This document shows positions 52,886 to 61,119 of a stretch of 64,000 bases of DNA, piece after piece (position 1 is the stretch's first letter; the number at the start of each line of letters is the position of its first letter). The position numbers were made by a program, and so were the translations under genes. The notes beneath the pieces were generated by a model. The model had not been told where the DNA came from. It saw only the letters and a list, made by a program, of their open reading frames with translations, and searched no databases. The stretch comes from Corynebacterium felinum (GTDB lineage Bacteria; Actinomycetota; Actinomycetes; Mycobacteriales; Mycobacteriaceae): positions 1,054,001 through 1,118,000 of the forward strand of contig NZ_CP047209.1 in the NCBI RefSeq assembly GCF_030408755.1. Direction: 5' to 3'.

Positions 52886-53362
52886 ATGTCTTTTATGACT
52901 ACACCCCGTTGGTTAAATGATGACGAACAGAAGTTTTGGCGCTTAATGCTAAACGCTGTTCGAAAAGTACAACACTATAACGAGCGTGTGCTGCAGATCG
53001 AACACAACCTAACCAGTAGTGAATTTGCGGTTCTGGTGAGCTTGTCGGAGGCTGAGAACGAAGAAATGCGCCTCCGCGATCTGTGTGCCGCGCTCGACTG
53101 GGACCGCTCACGGACCTCCCACCAGGTCACGCGCATGGAGAAGCGAGGTTTAGTTGAAAAACGCCGCTACGCAGGAGATGCACGCGGCATCCTGATCGAC
53201 CTGACAGATGAAGGAAAACGACGCCTTATCGAAGCAGCGCCAAGCCACGTGGAATCCGTGCGTGAGCTGGTCTTTGACACCATCACCCCAGAGCTTCAGG
53301 GCCCAGTGACGGAATATCTGGAAAACATTATGCGCAAGGATATAGGCGCGACCTCCTGCTAG
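52886..53362 (+). CDS. MarR-family transcriptional regulator
   Basis: A 158-residue winged-helix repressor. LTSSEFAVLVSLSEAENEEMRLRDLCAALDWDRSRTSHQVTRMEKRGLVEKRRYAGDARGILIDLTDEGKR (about 42-112) covers the full MarR DNA-binding fold, with the wing at YAGDARGILI. It usually represses transport or stress genes and is released by small aromatic ligands. ATG 52886 or 52895 (MTTPRW). Preceded by about 200 AT-rich bases, followed by a PspC gene 127 bases on. Its targets are not identifiable. Confidence 0.9.
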   Translation: MSFMTTPRWLNDDEQKFWRLMLNAVRKVQHYNERVLQIEHNLTSSEFAVLVSLSEAENEEMRLRDLCAALDWDRSRTSHQVTRMEKRGLVEKRRYAGDARGILIDLTDEGKRRLIEAAPSHVESVRELVFDTITPELQGPVTEYLENIMRKDIGATSC

Positions 53363-53489
53363 GCTTCCTAAGGAAAGATCAGGGTCTTATTCAGGGGATT
53401 CCCCGATGCTCTGCCATGTCAACCTCGGCCATGATGGAAGAAGTGGGAAGAGATCCCATTGTTTCTTACTTTTCTAGGAGGGCCCTGAC

Positions 53490-53693
53490 ATGGAAAACAA
53501 CACTACGCCGATGATTCGTCGCGAACTTCGCCGTTCAAGCACTCAACAGTGGTTTGGCGGTGTGTTATCCGGAGTGGCGGAAACGTACGGCTGGAACGTG
53601 ACTTTACTGCGCGTTTTGTTCATCTGTTCGATCTTTTTGCCTGGCCCACAGGTAATCGCATACCTAGCGGCTTGGTTGATCATGCCGCGCTAA
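53490..53693 (+). CDS. PspC-domain membrane protein
   Basis: A 67-residue protein, nearly all PspC domain: RRSSTQQWFGGVLSGVAETYGWNVTLLRVLFICSIFLPGPQVIAYLAAWLIMPR, with one membrane helix (about 40-64). PspC-type proteins take part in envelope-stress responses. RBS AGGAGGG before the ATG. A clear terminator follows. Possibly linked to the MarR gene upstream, but a separate promoter in the 127-base gap is as likely. Confidence 0.87.
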   Translation: MENNTTPMIRRELRRSSTQQWFGGVLSGVAETYGWNVTLLRVLFICSIFLPGPQVIAYLAAWLIMPR

Positions 53694-53735
53694 CAGCGTG
53701 CAGAAGTGCACCGTTGGGGTGTATAAGAGTAAATG

Positions 53736-53764
53736 CCCATCCTTCAGTGAAGGGTGGGTTTTTT
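53736..53764 (+). terminator. intrinsic terminator after the PspC gene
   Basis: CCCATCCTTC and GAAGGGTGGG pair around AGT and are followed by six T. Confidence 0.9.
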
Positions 53765-54845
53765 GCGGAGGCGAGATGAGGGGGTGGGGGATTGGGGAAG
53801 TGTCTGTGCAGCCAGTTTGAGCTTAACTTCTCAGTGCGGGGGTGATAGGGGGTAGGGCTTTAAAATTGGCTTTGTTGTTTCATAAACTATTTTCGAAGAG
53901 TAGCGCTGTGGTTAGGGTTGGTAAAAGAATCGTGCGTTGATGGGGCGTGCGTGAGCAATTATTGTTCGTAACTTTTCGTTTGCATTTGTTTTTTGCATCA
54001 CCTATTTTCAATAAGTGATATGCTAGTCACTCGTGCGGCTAAATTTACACTAGAAAATCTGTTTAAAACAATTGGCCAACGTGGCAGGTTTTTATTAGGA
54101 ACCTTATAGGACTTTTAGGTATTCATTATTTGCGATTTACGCCGGTCGCATTGCCGGAATGTATATTGAAGCGTATTACTTATTCCAATTTAGTTTGTAT
54201 ATGTTAAGTCTCTTATGTATTTCTATGGCGTGTTCTTCACTCATTACGAGACCAAAGTTGCAGGTCATATTGTTTTTCGATTGTGGTGTTTTTGTGGGTG
54301 ATATATGCTGAATATCCCGTTGTGATACACCTTCCTAGGCGGAAGCTTTGCGATATGGCTATATATCACCAGTGGGTCAGTAGCCTGTCACGGACTCCTT
54401 TGCGGGCGACTGGGCGGAAACCGTCAAGGTGCGCTGTTGGCGACGTCGTCACGCACTCTGTTAGCGCCGTGGAGCTCTATCCTTGCTTGTAGATAGCCCT
54501 CGTGCAGCCTGCCAGGGAGCGCACCTGCGTTGATTGTGAGGGGCATGGGCCAGAATAGGGGCGTGACGGGCGTGGGGGGATTGATGGGTGGTGCATCAAG
54601 CTAAGTTCTGTGCCCTAGGAGTTCCGTGTGCGTATGGGACGTGGGAGATGCTCGTGTGTGCCGATGCGACGCTATGAGAGCTCGTTTTGCCGACAGTACG
54701 CCTCGTGGGGCGAAACAGTATGTGCATGGGAAAGGATGAGCATGTGGCTGCGTGAGGTTTGTGGTGAATGCTGAAGCAATCAACAGCGGAGCTTAGGGGG
54801 CAGAGCATTGCGACAATGCGTACTAACGCCATTCGTGAGCATAAG
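53765..54845. other. 1.1-kb gene-free region, AT-rich core
   Basis: No gene with RBS and protein-like sequence on either strand. The part 53990-54330 is clearly AT-rich, while 54370-54780 has GC-rich, Cys/Arg-coding scraps (for example an open frame 54283-54492) without homology that I can see. It lies just beyond a tRNA gene, a common place for integration and decay. Confidence 0.5.
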
Positions 54846-54899
54846 CAAAACCCCCAACCTTCACTACGATCCCTTCAAGGGGAAAGTGAAAGTTGGGGG
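54846..54899 (-). terminator. terminator of tRNA-Arg
   Basis: CCCCCAACCTTCAC (54851-54864) and GTGAAAGTTGGGGG (54886-54899) form a long stem with an inner CCCTT/AAGGG pair. On the minus strand TTTTG follows. Confidence 0.8.
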
Positions 54900-54918
54900 A
54901 GTGTGAAAAACCAAAAAG

Positions 54919-54991
54919 TGCCCTCGACAGGATTCGAACCTGCGACCTTTGGTACCGGAAACCAATGCTCTATCCACTGAGCTACGAGGGC
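54919..54991 (-). tRNA. tRNA-Arg (anticodon CCG)
   Basis: On the minus strand the acceptor stem GCCCTCG ... CGAGGGC, D-loop TAGCTCAGTGGATAGAG, anticodon stem-loop TTGGT-TTCCGGT-ACCAA with anticodon CCG, and T-loop GGTTCGAATCC are all present. It reads the Arg codon CGG. CCA is not encoded; the discriminator A is followed by CTTTTT. Confidence 0.96.
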
Positions 54992-55083
54992 TAACAGCTT
55001 TGTAATTCTAGCACCATACGTGCAGAAATCACAAAGCGAGAGGGAGTCTCACACAACGAAGCGGAGACCCCCACAGCGAAGAC

Positions 55084-55716
55084 TTAATCCACGATCACAC
55101 AGATCAATGTACGAGGACCATGAACGCCCTCAACACGATTAAGCTCAATATCCGACGTAGCCGAAGGACCTGAAATCATCGTCACCGGGCGCGTACGACC
55201 CAAACGGCCGATCATCTCCGGCACACCATAAACAACATTGTCCATACGCACAATCACCACGTGGCAATCTGGCACCAACGTCAACGCGCGGCGACCACAA
55301 AGCTCATTCGACTCCAAGCAAATAGTGCCAGTCTGAGCCGAAGACACATGAGAATCGGTCACCACAGCATCCACATCGTTCAACGTACGTGGATCCACAG
55401 AATGATCATCCGCGGTAGCCGTGCCTGCAAAATCAGCGAACAAAGCAGGATCTAGACCCTCAGCGAAACGAATCTCCTGTGCGCCCCGCTCCTTCAAAAT
55501 CTCAGCCAACGTTGCAGGCAAAGACTTCTCATCAGACTCACGAACAATCGCCTTATAATCGAGCAGGCGATCAATCAAGATCTCCTTCAGCTGCTCACGC
55601 GAATACTTCGAAGTCTCGTCCAGATTGTACTCACGAACAATCTCAACGTCCTCAGGCATGTTCGACAGAACGTGAGCATTACGAATGCGTGACAAAATCT
55701 CAGATTTAGCATCCAT
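55084..55716 (-). CDS. lutC: L-lactate utilisation protein LutC
   Basis: A 210-residue LUD-domain protein. VDAVVTDSHVSSAQTGTICLESNE (about 117-140) and LTLVPDCHVVIV with the final SGPSATSDIELNRVEGVHGPRTLICVIVD are the family's conserved core. With LutA and LutB it forms the iron-sulfur lactate dehydrogenase that passes electrons from L-lactate to the quinone pool. AAGGAGA precedes the ATG, two bases after the lutB stop. Last gene of the lutABC operon. Confidence 0.92.
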   Translation of the reverse strand: MDAKSEILSRIRNAHVLSNMPEDVEIVREYNLDETSKYSREQLKEILIDRLLDYKAIVRESDEKSLPATLAEILKERGAQEIRFAEGLDPALFADFAGTATADDHSVDPRTLNDVDAVVTDSHVSSAQTGTICLESNELCGRRALTLVPDCHVVIVRMDNVVYGVPEMIGRLGRTRPVTMISGPSATSDIELNRVEGVHGPRTLICVIVD

Positions 55717-55718
55717 GA

Positions 55719-57257
55719 TTACTTCTCCTTCTGCTCACTGAGCTTATTTAGCGGAAGACCCTGCTCACGAGCCTCAGCCAACAACGCCTGAGCCTCAGGG
55801 GACTCAAACCACTGGCGGAAAGACTTCTTCGCAGGAACCGCAGTGTCACGAATATTCGTCCAACCGGACAAGAACGAAGGCAAATGCGTAATCTTGCCAT
55901 CGAAACCGCCCAAAACGCGACCCATGAACACCAAACGAGTAGCGGTATTCCACAAAGCAGCAGAACCCCACGTCAACTTCATAGCACCCATCAGGCCAGC
56001 CTCAATTTTCGGCTTATGGGCAGAGACTTTCTTATGGCGCAGCTCAATAAGATTCTCAACAATAGGAATCTTCACAGGGCAGACCTCATTACAGCGACCA
56101 CACAACGAAGAAGCGTAAGGCAAGTAGCCATTCGGATCGTGAGAATCATCAATACCAGTCAGCTGAGGAGTCAAAATCGCACCAATAGGACCAGGATAGG
56201 TCGAACCATACGCATGGCCACCGGCACGCTCATAGACAGGGCAGACATTCAAACACGCCGAACAACGGATGCACTTCAAAGCCTCACGGCCCAACTCGTC
56301 AGCCATGGCAGCAGTACGGCCATTATCCACCAACACCACGTGGAAGTTCTTCGGGCCATCGCCCTCAGTCACACCGGACCACAAAGAGGTATAAGGATTC
56401 ATGCGCTCACCGGTAGAAGAGCGAGGCAGAAGCTGCAAGAACGTCTCATAATCGCGGAACGTCGGCAAAATCTTCTCAATACCCATCACCGAAATCAGCG
56501 TTTCAGGCAGGGTCAAGCACATACGGCCGTTGCCTTCAGACTCCACAATGGTGACGTGGCCAGTCTCAGCAATACCAAAGTTGGCGCCCGAAATAGCGAC
56601 CTTGGCCTCCATGAACTGCTGACGCAAGTACACACGAGCAGCCTCAGCCAACTCGGCAGGCTCCGAGGTGATCGACTCGTCAATGTGATCCATCTTGTTC
56701 AAGAAGATACGACGAATTTCAGCACGGTTGCGGTGAATAGCAGGAACCAGAATGTGCGAAGGCTTATCCTCACCCAGCTGAACAATAAGCTCAGCCAAGT
56801 CAGTTTCCTGCGCAAAAATCCCAGCTTCTTCCAGCTGCTCATTCAGCGCAATTTCCTGGGTTGCCATCGACTTGATCTTCACTACCCGCTTTTCGCCAGT
56901 AGCCTGCACAAGTTCGGTGATAATCTTGCCAGCCTCAACGGCGTCGCGAGCCCAGTGCACATGGCCACCACGAGCAGTAACCTGCGCCTCGAACTGCTCC
57001 AGCAGCTCAGGAAGGTGAGCCATCACATGGCGCTTGGTGGTCGAACCAGCCTCACGCAACGCCTCCCAGTCATCAATCTCATCAATGACAGCTTGGCGCT
57101 TGTTGCGAATAGTGGTGGTGGCCTTGGTCAGGTTACGACGCTGGGTCACATTGTTCAGGCCGTCGTGAGCGTTCTTCGGGAAGGAACGATCACCGCGCAA
57201 GTTCGAAAGATCCGAGGCGCGAGGCGGCATGGTTGGGGTTCCGAGTGAAACGCTCAC
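55719..57257 (-). CDS. lutB: L-lactate utilisation iron-sulfur protein LutB
   Basis: A 512-residue protein. An LUD domain (about 60-300, with ISGANFGIAETGHVTIVESEGNGR) is followed by two [4Fe-4S] ferredoxin motifs: CIRCSACLNVCPVYERAGGH (about 325-345) and CGRCNEVCPVKIPI (about 380-393). A C-terminal DUF3390-like region covers the last 100 residues. GTG 57257 is the start: AAGGAGG stands seven bases upstream and the GTG overlaps the lutA stop (GTGA). The open frame extends to 57299. It transfers electrons within the LutABC complex. Confidence 0.93.
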   Translation of the reverse strand: MSVSLGTPTMPPRASDLSNLRGDRSFPKNAHDGLNNVTQRRNLTKATTTIRNKRQAVIDEIDDWEALREAGSTTKRHVMAHLPELLEQFEAQVTARGGHVHWARDAVEAGKIITELVQATGEKRVVKIKSMATQEIALNEQLEEAGIFAQETDLAELIVQLGEDKPSHILVPAIHRNRAEIRRIFLNKMDHIDESITSEPAELAEAARVYLRQQFMEAKVAISGANFGIAETGHVTIVESEGNGRMCLTLPETLISVMGIEKILPTFRDYETFLQLLPRSSTGERMNPYTSLWSGVTEGDGPKNFHVVLVDNGRTAAMADELGREALKCIRCSACLNVCPVYERAGGHAYGSTYPGPIGAILTPQLTGIDDSHDPNGYLPYASSLCGRCNEVCPVKIPIVENLIELRHKKVSAHKPKIEAGLMGAMKLTWGSAALWNTATRLVFMGRVLGGFDGKITHLPSFLSGWTNIRDTAVPAKKSFRQWFESPEAQALLAEAREQGLPLNKLSEQKEK

Positions 57258-58039
57258 AGCATTGCCTCCTTCGAGTAAGCAGCCGAGGTAGGCGACCAAG
57301 GGTGCTCCTTGGTGGACGCCAGAATCTCAGCAATATGGACAGCGCGGATACCCACATGCTGGCGAGACAAAGAACCTGCAATGTTCATCAGGCAGGAAGA
57401 ATCGCCACCAGTGACATACTCAGCGCCAGTAACTTCAATGTTGCGGCACTTATCCGACACCATAGCCGCAGAAGTCTCAGCATTCTTCAACGAGAACGTT
57501 CCACCAAAACCACAGCACTCTTCCTTGTTAGGAAGTTCCAGCAGCTCCAGGCCTTCCACGTTCTTCAGCAAACGGTAAGGGCGGTCGCCCAGCTTCAAAA
57601 AGCGCAAACCGTGGCAAGAAGGGTGGTAGGTGACCTTATGGGGGAAGAACGCACCCACATTCTCGACACCAGCCACATCAATCAAGAATTCAGGCAAGTC
57701 AAGAGTTTTCTTCGCACAGGTGGCAGCGCCATCAGCAAGTGCGGCGGAACCATAACGCTTCGCCACATGCTCATGCTGCTCACGGACTGCGCCGACGCAC
57801 GAACCGGAAGGGGAGACAACATAATCGATCGAAGGATCATTGAATGCGTCGACATAATTCTTAATCTGGCCGACGGCTTCCTTCTGATAGCCAGTGTTCA
57901 CGTGCATCTGACCGCAACAAGTCTGTGACTTCGGGAAGACTACCTCGTAGCCCAGCCGAGACAGAATAAGCGCGGTTGCTTTGTTTGCATCGGGGAACAT
58001 CGTGTCACCGATGCAGGTCGAGAAGAGCGCAACTCTCAT
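57254..58039 (-). CDS. lutA: L-lactate utilisation protein LutA
   Basis: A 261-residue protein with two CCG-type cysteine-rich domains: SQTCCGQMHVN and, in the second, EECCGFGGTFS, plus SPSGSCVGA and TYHPSCHGLR. These bind heterodisulfide-reductase-like iron-sulfur clusters, as in GlcF and LutA. It starts at ATG 58039 with AAGGAG nine bases upstream; the frame is open further (to 58384) but that part is not LutA-like. First gene of lutABC; a perfect palindrome lies 227 bases upstream. Confidence 0.93.
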   Translation of the reverse strand: MRVALFSTCIGDTMFPDANKATALILSRLGYEVVFPKSQTCCGQMHVNTGYQKEAVGQIKNYVDAFNDPSIDYVVSPSGSCVGAVREQHEHVAKRYGSAALADGAATCAKKTLDLPEFLIDVAGVENVGAFFPHKVTYHPSCHGLRFLKLGDRPYRLLKNVEGLELLELPNKEECCGFGGTFSLKNAETSAAMVSDKCRNIEVTGAEYVTGGDSSCLMNIAGSLSRQHVGIRAVHIAEILASTKEHPWSPTSAAYSKEAML

Positions 58040-58265
58040 CTGCTTTAGCTCCTTGATTAAAATTTTAAGGAATTTGTGTCTTTTAGCTTTACGACGACCA
58101 GCCCATTGCCACTCATAAGAAGCGCGACATGATAAACCAAAAAGGTTCAAACATGGGAAGGCGGACAGCGATGTGGAAAAGATATACATCCAATGTACCC
58201 GAAAAAGTCGGTAAAAGCCTAGTGAATAAGGAAGCAAATTCACCCCACAAGCTGCGCCGATATAG

Positions 58266-58281
58266 GTAACACTAGTGTTAC
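58266..58281. promoter_or_regulatory. perfect 16-bp palindrome, candidate operator
   Basis: GTAACACTAGTGTTAC, symmetric without mismatch, upstream of lutA. GntR-type lactate regulators bind short dyads in such positions; which protein binds here is not shown. Confidence 0.55.
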
Positions 58282-58345
58282 GTAAATAGGAAAAATCCCG
58301 AATGTTCCACAATGTGGGGCAATGTTGGTTCATGGTTGTTTCATG

Positions 58346-58524
58346 GACGTCTATCTGAGACGCCGAAAATGCGGGGGTATCCAAAAGGCTGGTTGGCGGG
58401 TAATGGGTATCACTTTCTTCGCCTCTTGTGAGGGTGAGGCGGGAATTTGAGCTGCTGTGCGCTAGCTGAGTGCGCCGTCGCGCAATGAAGTTTCCTCGGC
58501 TTTTCGACGTCTATTTGAGCGCCG
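58346..58524. repeat. direct repeat pair in the lut upstream region
   Basis: GACGTCTATCTGAGACGCCG at 58346-58365 recurs at 58506-58524 as GACGTCTATTTGAGCGCCG, one substitution and one missing base. Confidence 0.6.
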
Positions 58525-58594
58525 GATGCTTGACGACGTCGTCTTTACGCTCGTGTGAACTGTCGAGCTTCAAGGTATGGCGATGGGGGTAGAA

Positions 58595-58653
58595 GAAAAC
58601 GGGCCCACCCTCGCGTATCCGTGAAAGGAAACGGGAGGGTGGGCCCGGATTTT
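58595..58653 (-). terminator. intrinsic terminator of lldP
   Basis: CGGGCCCACCCTC (58600-58612) and GAGGGTGGGCCCG (58635-58647) form a 13-bp GC-rich stem; on the minus strand TTTTCTT follows. Confidence 0.88.
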
Positions 58654-58701
58654 AGCCACGTGATCTGCGACTGTTATCAGTGCGCGTGGCCTGTGTGGTG
58701 T

Positions 58702-60372
58702 TTAGTGAACCACAGGAGCCATGAAGCTCAAGATGTTGGTCTGCAGGTAAACGAGAGCACAGACAACGAGCAGCAAGCCGAAGGACCAGGCAACTACAGC
58801 CTTGAAGATGTCGGACTCGCGACCTTCCATGGAAACAGCGGTTGCTGCAATAGCGAGCGACTGTGGGGAGATCATCTTGCCCACAACACCACCAGTGGTG
58901 TTGGCGGCCAGCATCAGGTCAGGGTTCAGCCCTGCGTGCTCAGCTGCGGTGACCTGCATCTTGCCGAACAGTGCGTTTGCGGAAGTATCGGAGCCGGTCA
59001 CGGCGGTGCCCACCCAGCCTAGGGTTGGTGCCAAGAATGCGTAGATAGCGCCAAGCGATGCAACGTACTGACCAATTGCAATGGTCTGGCCGGAGTAGTT
59101 CATGACATAAGCCAGGCCCAGAACCAGCATGATGGTGACAGCAGACCAGCGCATGCGGTACCACACGGAGCCGAACTCCTGGGCAACCTGGCCGAAGGTC
59201 AGCGAGTATTTGCCATTCTCGTTGAAGACAGCGTAAGCAATAGCGACGATGATGCCGGAGATCAGCAGCAAAGAACCTGGGTTGTGGATCAGGAAGAAGG
59301 TGTAGCCGGACTTTACTGGCTCGCCAGAGGCGGTGACCAGACGCTCAGACAGCAGTGGCCATGCGAAGGAAACCTTCAGGGTCTTCAGCAAAGCTGGGAT
59401 GGTGGAGCCGAGGTTGGCAATACCGAAAATGACGGTCACAACAGCATACGGCATCAGGGCCATCCAGACGCGACGGGCAGGCAGCTCCTCGGAGGTGGCT
59501 GCAGGTGGCAGATCCATGCGCTGACGCATCTCTTCGATGCCACGTGGGGTCCAGAAGCGCAGGAAGACGAATGCAACGCCCAAAGACGCGATACACGCGA
59601 CGACATCGGTGAGCTGGTAGGCGAAGAAGTTCGAGGTTGCCCACTGAGCAACAGCGAAGGAAATGCCGATGATGAACGCTGGGATCCATGCTTCCTTCAG
59701 GCCCTTTGTGCCGTCAAGGATCAACAGGAGAATAGCAGGAACGAACACGGCGATCAGTGGTGCCTGGTGGCCGACGATAGCGGCGATGTTGAGGGTTTGC
59801 TCCAAGCTACGGCCGGAAACCTCACCAGCGGTGGTAATTGGAATAGCCACGGCACCGAAGGCGACAGGTGCGGTGTTCGCCAGAAGAACCACGGTTGCAG
59901 CCTTCAGTGGTTTGACGCCCAGTGCCAGAATCATGGTTGCGGTGATGGCCACTGGGGCGCCGAAGCCGGCGAGTGCTTCGAGCAAGCCACCGAAGCAGAA
60001 AGCGATGAGGATTGCCTGGATGCGCACGTCGCCGTCGCCAAGCTTGTCAAAGGTGCGGCGCAGATCTTCGAAACGGCCGGAAGCAACGGTGATCTGGTAG
60101 AACCAGATCGCCATCACGATCACCCATACGATAGGGAATAGGCCGAACAGGCCACCGCGAAGAGCGGAAGCGATAGCCAGATCGGTGGGCATGTTGAAGC
60201 CGAAAATGGCGACGAGGATTGCCGCAAGCGTCGCTACCGCCGCAGAGGTGTGCGCGCGGGCTTTGACGCCGATGAGCATGATGAAGAACGCCAACAGTGG
60301 GATGGTTGCTACCAAGGCGGAAAGGCCAAGGCTGCCACCCACTGCGTCGGTCACAGCGGTAAAGGTGTTCAC
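58702..60372 (-). CDS. lldP: L-lactate permease
   Basis: A 556-residue permease of the LctP family with about 13 helices. GLFGLFPIVWVIVMAIWFYQITVASGRF (about 75-103), AFCFGGLLEALAGFGAPVAITATM (about 125-148) and, near the C-terminus, GWVGTAVTGSDTSANALFGKMQ with NTTGGVVGKMISPQSLAIA are family hallmarks. It imports L-lactate (and glycolate) with protons. GTG 60372 is chosen because AAGGAG lies five bases upstream; the frame is open to 60447. It has its own terminator but stands before lutABC on the same strand, so transport and oxidation genes are together. Confidence 0.94.
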   Translation of the reverse strand: MNTFTAVTDAVGGSLGLSALVATIPLLAFFIMLIGVKARAHTSAAVATLAAILVAIFGFNMPTDLAIASALRGGLFGLFPIVWVIVMAIWFYQITVASGRFEDLRRTFDKLGDGDVRIQAILIAFCFGGLLEALAGFGAPVAITATMILALGVKPLKAATVVLLANTAPVAFGAVAIPITTAGEVSGRSLEQTLNIAAIVGHQAPLIAVFVPAILLLILDGTKGLKEAWIPAFIIGISFAVAQWATSNFFAYQLTDVVACIASLGVAFVFLRFWTPRGIEEMRQRMDLPPAATSEELPARRVWMALMPYAVVTVIFGIANLGSTIPALLKTLKVSFAWPLLSERLVTASGEPVKSGYTFFLIHNPGSLLLISGIIVAIAYAVFNENGKYSLTFGQVAQEFGSVWYRMRWSAVTIMLVLGLAYVMNYSGQTIAIGQYVASLGAIYAFLAPTLGWVGTAVTGSDTSANALFGKMQVTAAEHAGLNPDLMLAANTTGGVVGKMISPQSLAIAATAVSMEGRESDIFKAVVAWSFGLLLVVCALVYLQTNILSFMAPVVH

Positions 60373-60744
60373 TGCAACTCCTTTGAGTGTTGTGGTTGGT
60401 TTATATGGAACGTGCAAATTAGTCGGTGGCCCTGATTTTTGGCGCACCTATAAAGAAGCCCTTTAACTTGATTCCGAACGTCTCACGTACGTCTGCGGTA
60501 TGGAGTGGGCTGGTAGCCCACAGGCGTATGAGGTGGATAGTCCGGTTGAAAAGACTTCTTTCTCCTCCACTAGCTTGGACTATGAATCGGTGTGATGGAA
60601 ATCGGAAAAAGCAGAAAAAACAGGGTAGTACATGTGCTATGGATGGGGATTTTCTGGTGCGGGAGCTGACAAAAGTGGGGAAAAGTGGCGATGACCACTA
60701 TATTGTTGAACGTTTTCAGGAATGGAACATTCGCAGAGTTTTCG
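60373..60744. promoter_or_regulatory. lldP upstream region
   Basis: No gene seen. It contains the lldP promoter, which I could not pinpoint; the open frame 60426-60749 on the plus strand has no RBS and is unlikely to be real. Confidence 0.45.
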
Positions 60745-60773
60745 TTTGATGTGTGCTAAGGCGTGCATATAAT
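60745..60773 (+). promoter_or_regulatory. strong predicted promoter upstream of argS
   Basis: TTTGAT (60745-60750), a 17-base spacer and TATAAT (60768-60773). An inverted repeat AATGTG ... CACATT (60771-60776 / 60785-60790) overlaps the -10 box and start region, suggestive of an operator. It would start transcription about 340 bases before argS. Confidence 0.65.
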
Positions 60774-61119
60774 GTGAGGTAGCCCACATTCAAAATGCTT
60801 TATAACCAGCCTCATGGGGGGAGAGTGTTGGGGAGAAAACTTTCCCCCACGCAATTGTGGGCCATCCCCAATCGACGTACTGTGGCCCAAGCATCATGGT
60901 GGAGTGCGGGAGTGCTGGGCTAGACAAGGTGCAAGCGGGCGATGGCTGTTGGCTGAAGGCGCTGTGGATTACAGCGGTGGTGGCTACATTTTTTAAGGTT
61001 TGTTAAGGGTGTTGGTGCCACCTTGTGTCACGCGCTTTTCTTTTTTCTCCTTCTTGCTCCGCACCGCGGGCGATACTCCATGTGGTAGTAGAAATAGTTG
61101 TGGGATAGAATTCCCCTTT
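60774..61119 (+). ncRNA. structured leader or small RNA upstream of argS
   Basis: The stretch after the promoter has several stems: GGGGA ... TCCCC (around 60832-60855) and TGGGCCA ... TGGCCCA (around 60864-60896), then a C/T-rich part up to the argS start. No open frame with RBS. It may be a regulatory leader of argS-lysA or an independent small RNA. No known riboswitch or T-box signature was recognised. Confidence 0.4.

Larger units (their letters stand above)
58040..58594. promoter_or_regulatory. lutABC upstream region
   Basis: Gene-free DNA between lldP and lutA. It holds a perfect palindrome (58266-58281) and a 20-base imperfect direct repeat (58346 and 58506). The lutA promoter must be here; I could not fix its -10 box. 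Confidence 0.6.

Noticed and set aside
53990..54330. Possible iron-box (DtxR) sites in the AT-rich stretch
   Set aside because: No match to the 19-bp dyad; only AT-rich resemblance.
54283..54492. 69-codon open frame in the gene-free region
   Set aside because: No RBS, low protein likeness, no neighbour support.
55884..57248. 454-codon open frame opposite lutB
   Set aside because: Shadow of lutB: Arg/Asn/His-rich, no RBS and no recognisable domain.
57258..58384. Upstream extensions of the lutA and lutB frames
   Set aside because: Good RBS-start pairs lie at 58039 and 57257, where family homology begins; the extra residues are not Lut-like.
59284..60141. 285-codon open frame opposite lldP
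   Set aside because: Gly/Asp/Cys/Gln-rich antisense shadow of the permease, without start signal.
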